Shown here: positions 33,305 through 35,312 of the stretch, one piece after another
Position numbering within the stretch: position 1 is the first letter of the stretch
Layout: every line of letters begins with the position of its first letter
Source: Pseudomonas donghuensis
Lineage (GTDB): Bacteria; Pseudomonadota; Gammaproteobacteria; Pseudomonadales; Pseudomonadaceae
Direction of reading: 5' to 3'
Assembly (NCBI RefSeq): GCF_000259195.1
Contig: NZ_JH650774.1
Coordinates: 15,287-50,598 of the forward strand
DNA: 35,312 bases
The notes under the pieces: generated by a model
Told to the model about the DNA's origin: nothing
The model's input: the letters and a program-made list of their open reading frames with translations, nothing else
Database searches by the model: none
Program-made: the position numbers and the translations under genes

Positions 33305-34330
33305 ATGTCCCGCATGATCCGTTTCCACAAGTTCGGCCCGGCCGAGGTGCTCAAGATCGAAGAGCAGGCTCAGGCGCAGCCGGCCGCCGGCGAGGTGCAG
33401 ATTCGTGTAGAAGCGATCGGCATCAGCTGGTACGACGTGCTCTGGCGGCAGAACCTGGCGCCGTCCCAGGCGCGCCTGCCTGCCGGGATCGGGCACGAGA
33501 TGGCGGGCGTGGTCACAGCCGTGGGCGAGGGTGTCGACGACTTGGCTATCGGTGACAAGGTCGCCAGTTTTCCGGCCAGCAGTGCCAACGAGCATCCGGT
33601 CTACGGTGAAGTCATCGTCATGCCGCGCAACGCGCTGACCCGTTATCCGGACATTCTCTCGCCGGTCGAGGCCAGCGTGCATTACACGCCGCTGCTGATC
33701 GCCTATTTTGCCTTTGTCGACCTGGCCCGGGCCAAGGCCGGGCAAACGGCGCTGATCACCGACGCCAGCCACTGCGCCGGCCCTGCTTTCGTGCAGTTGG
33801 GCAAGGCCCTGGGCCTGAAAGTGTTCGCCGCGACCAAAGAGGCCGACCAGCGTGACTACCTGATCAGGCTCGGTGCCGACAAGGTGATCGTCACCGAAGA
33901 GCAGGACCTGCTCATGCAGATCAACAAGTACACCGACAACCGCGGTGTCGACATGGTGCTTGACGGCCTCGGCGGCCCGCAGATGGCCCTGCTCGGTGAT
34001 GCCCTGGCGCCGCGGGGCAGCCTGGTGCTGTACGGCCTGCAGGGCGGCAACCAGACGCCGTTCCCGGCCTGCGCGGCGTTCCAGAAGAACATCCAGTTCT
34101 TCGTCCATTGCATCGGCAACTTCACCGGCAAGCCGGAACTGGGCATCAGTCAGGACCAGGTGGCGCTGCAGCGTGCCCTGCGCGATATCAACCAGTTCAC
34201 CGCCGACAAACTGCTCACGCCGCTGATCATCAAGACCTATCCGTTCGAGAAAGTGGTCGAGGCACATCGCTACATGGACGAGTGTCCGTGCGGCGGCAGG
34301 CTGGTGCTGGACCTGTCGTTGCCCGGGTAA
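33305..34330 (+). CDS. mexS: MexS-like zinc-free quinone oxidoreductase/alcohol dehydrogenase
   Basis: Medium-chain dehydrogenase/reductase of 341 residues, close to the 339 of MexS. The start at 33305 has GAGG about 7 bases upstream; the frame is open to 33230 but that leader lacks family similarity. The catalytic domain shows GHEMAGVVTAVGEGVDDLAIGD in pieces. The nucleotide-binding part shows ALITDASHCAGPAFVQLGKALG, then GADKVIVTEEQDL and VDMVLDGLGGPQ. Cysteines for zinc are not arranged as in classic alcohol dehydrogenase. MexS removes a toxic metabolite whose build-up activates MexT in P. aeruginosa; the divergent arrangement supports the same pairing here. Confidence 0.8.
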   Translation: MSRMIRFHKFGPAEVLKIEEQAQAQPAAGEVQIRVEAIGISWYDVLWRQNLAPSQARLPAGIGHEMAGVVTAVGEGVDDLAIGDKVASFPASSANEHPVYGEVIVMPRNALTRYPDILSPVEASVHYTPLLIAYFAFVDLARAKAGQTALITDASHCAGPAFVQLGKALGLKVFAATKEADQRDYLIRLGADKVIVTEEQDLLMQINKYTDNRGVDMVLDGLGGPQMALLGDALAPRGSLVLYGLQGGNQTPFPACAAFQKNIQFFVHCIGNFTGKPELGISQDQVALQRALRDINQFTADKLLTPLIIKTYPFEKVVEAHRYMDECPCGGRLVLDLSLPG

Positions 34331-34357
34331 TACGCGCAACGAAACGCAACAACACTG

Positions 34358-34385
34358 AAGCCCGAGCCGTGACTCGGGCTTTTTT
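34358..34385 (+). terminator. Rho-independent terminator of mexS
   Basis: A 9-bp stem AAGCCCGAG/CTCGGGCTT with a CCGTGA loop runs into a six-base T-tract, 27 bases after the mexS stop. Confidence 0.9.
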
Positions 34386-34822
34386 GTGGGTATTTCCTAG
34401 GCTGGTTTCGGATATTTCCACGGTGACTTTTCCCGGTGTTACGACAGTATTCTTGCTATGTTCAAACAAGAGGAAAAGTGCTGTGATGTTGTCTGAATAA
34501 TAACTGTTGGGTGGCCGGTTCTGAATTGTTTTTTTACCCTGATCTGTATCTTTTATTCGCCCGGCAACGCCCGATAATAGTTCGTCAATGGTCGTCTCAT
34601 GGAGCGAGGCAAGATGGGTCGTAAGCCGAGGGTTAGAGGCGTTTTGCTGCCAGGCTGGGGAGGGGGAGCCAGGAGGAATAATAGTTTCTGAAGTTATTTT
34701 CCGTAGGAGGTTGTAGGAAGTTTCTTAGGATGAATTTTGTTTATCCTCCTTTGCTGATTGAAAGTTCTTCGCTGGGGTATTTTTCTTTCAGGTCGCCATA
34801 TTCTGAATAGCGGGTATGTGTT
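34386..34822. other. AT-rich intergenic spacer
   Basis: About 440 bases, clearly more AT-rich than the flanking genes, with T-runs (for example TTGTTTTTTTACC). No open frame, RNA gene or strong inverted repeat was recognised. It presumably holds the promoter of the gene at 34823. Confidence 0.5.
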
Positions 34823-35312
34823 ATGGGCAGCATTCACGATCAGGCCATGCAATATATTTATCAGCAAGTGTTGCAGCGCTTGCTGGAGCACTTGTCACAA
34901 GCCCAGCGGGCGTCCTTGCAACTGCTGATACAGCGCTTGATCGTCGCAGCCGGCGGTATCGAACGCATTGGCGGGTTCAAGCTGATGTTCACCCAGGATG
35001 GCAGCCAGAATGCCAGCCATGCGCTGGCCTGCCTGCGCGCGGCGCAGTTGAGCATTGCTGCGCGGTCGCCGGGTACGTTTCAGCTGCGCGTTGCCGTGGT
35101 CCGCCAGCCGGGCATGAGCGCTACGGCGGTGAGCAATATCGAGCACGGCTTCTCGGCGTTGTTCCTGCATGACGACCCACGGGTCGAACTGTTGATGCTC
35201 GTCGATCAGCAGTTGCTGCCTTTTGACAGCCGGCACTGTCCTTCTGCCAGTCAACAGCAGGCTGAACGTCATGAACTGCTGCTGTTCGGTCATTTGCTGG
35301 CAGGGGTGCCAC
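34823..35312 (+). CDS. Unrecognised protein, 3' end outside the window
   Basis: A frame open from an ATG at 34823 to the last base, 163 residues visible, with typical Pseudomonas codon use. It starts MGSIHDQAMQYIYQQVLQRL and continues with helical, Gln- and Leu-rich sequence (AQRASLQLLIQRLIVAAGGI), then a mixed region (FKLMFTQDGSQNASHALACL, VELLMLVDQQLLPFDS). No signal peptide, membrane segment or catalytic motif is seen. It follows an AT-rich spacer and is probably the first gene of its own unit. The ribosome binding site is weak, so the start is moderately certain. I do not recognise the family. Confidence 0.65.
   Translation, partial: MGSIHDQAMQYIYQQVLQRLLEHLSQAQRASLQLLIQRLIVAAGGIERIGGFKLMFTQDGSQNASHALACLRAAQLSIAARSPGTFQLRVAVVRQPGMSATAVSNIEHGFSALFLHDDPRVELLMLVDQQLLPFDSRHCPSASQQQAERHELLLFGHLLAGVP

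Noticed and set aside
33278..34339. 353-codon open frame opposite mexS
   Set aside because: His/Gln/Arg-rich shadow typical of the reverse strand of a GC-rich gene.
1..35312. CRISPR arrays, tRNA or rRNA genes, complete insertion sequences
   Set aside because: None recognised on reading; no regularly spaced repeats, no cloverleaf sequence and no transposase.

Overview
The window reads as a chromosomal accessory region of a Pseudomonas of the P. putida group. The grounds are recognisable proteins rather than a database search: a MexCD-OprJ efflux operon, a divergent MexT/MexS pair, a TolC/OpmH-type channel, high-GC Pseudomonas codon use in most genes, and an AlkK-like acyl-CoA ligase. From memory only, P. 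putida KT2440 carries a Baeyer-Villiger monooxygenase (PP_2805) not far from mexCD-oprJ (PP_2817-2819), which would fit this order.

Region 1 (1-15760) looks like a catabolic cluster. At its left edge a flavin amine oxidase (5'-truncated by the window) and a di-haem cytochrome c run rightward, followed by a membrane protein and a coniferyl-aldehyde-dehydrogenase-like ALDH. On the opposite strand, four genes run leftward from 10214: EthA/AlmA-type Baeyer-Villiger monooxygenase, AlkK-like acyl-CoA synthetase, HSL-type esterase and GMC alcohol dehydrogenase. A second, paralogous amine oxidase/cytochrome c pair also runs leftward (12681-10541), so paralogous pairs in opposite orientations bracket the block. 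A small secreted protein, a TetR regulator, a RidA-family protein, a phytanoyl-CoA-dioxygenase-family enzyme and an apparently frameshifted cytochrome c5-like gene follow. A coherent reading is: periplasmic amine dehydrogenation with electrons passed to cytochrome c, ketone to ester by the monooxygenase, ester cleavage, alcohol to aldehyde to acid, and CoA activation. The substrate is not evident. A perfect 24-bp palindrome sits on the promoter of the second amine oxidase, and two related sites lie upstream of the monooxygenase and dioxygenase genes; the local TetR protein is the obvious candidate to bind them.

Region 2 (15862-29662) is an efflux region. It holds a small periplasmic protein, a TolC/OpmH-like channel, a divergent lipoprotein adaptor plus RND pump (TriC-like branch, by eye less GC-rich than its neighbours), a DUF2158 protein, the mexC-mexD-oprJ operon with a strong terminator, and a convergent TetR/AcrR regulator. 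No nfxB gene is present beside mexC. A 27-bp element overlapping the mexC -35 box recurs, with 23 of 27 bases identical, upstream of the small periplasmic protein.

Region 3 (29663-35312) starts with about 1.1 kb without a convincing gene, then a lone P4-type integrase with a perfect 15-bp inverted repeat just upstream of its start. Next come mexT and mexS, divergent around a nod-box-like site, a terminator, an AT-rich spacer, and an unrecognised gene that runs off the right edge.
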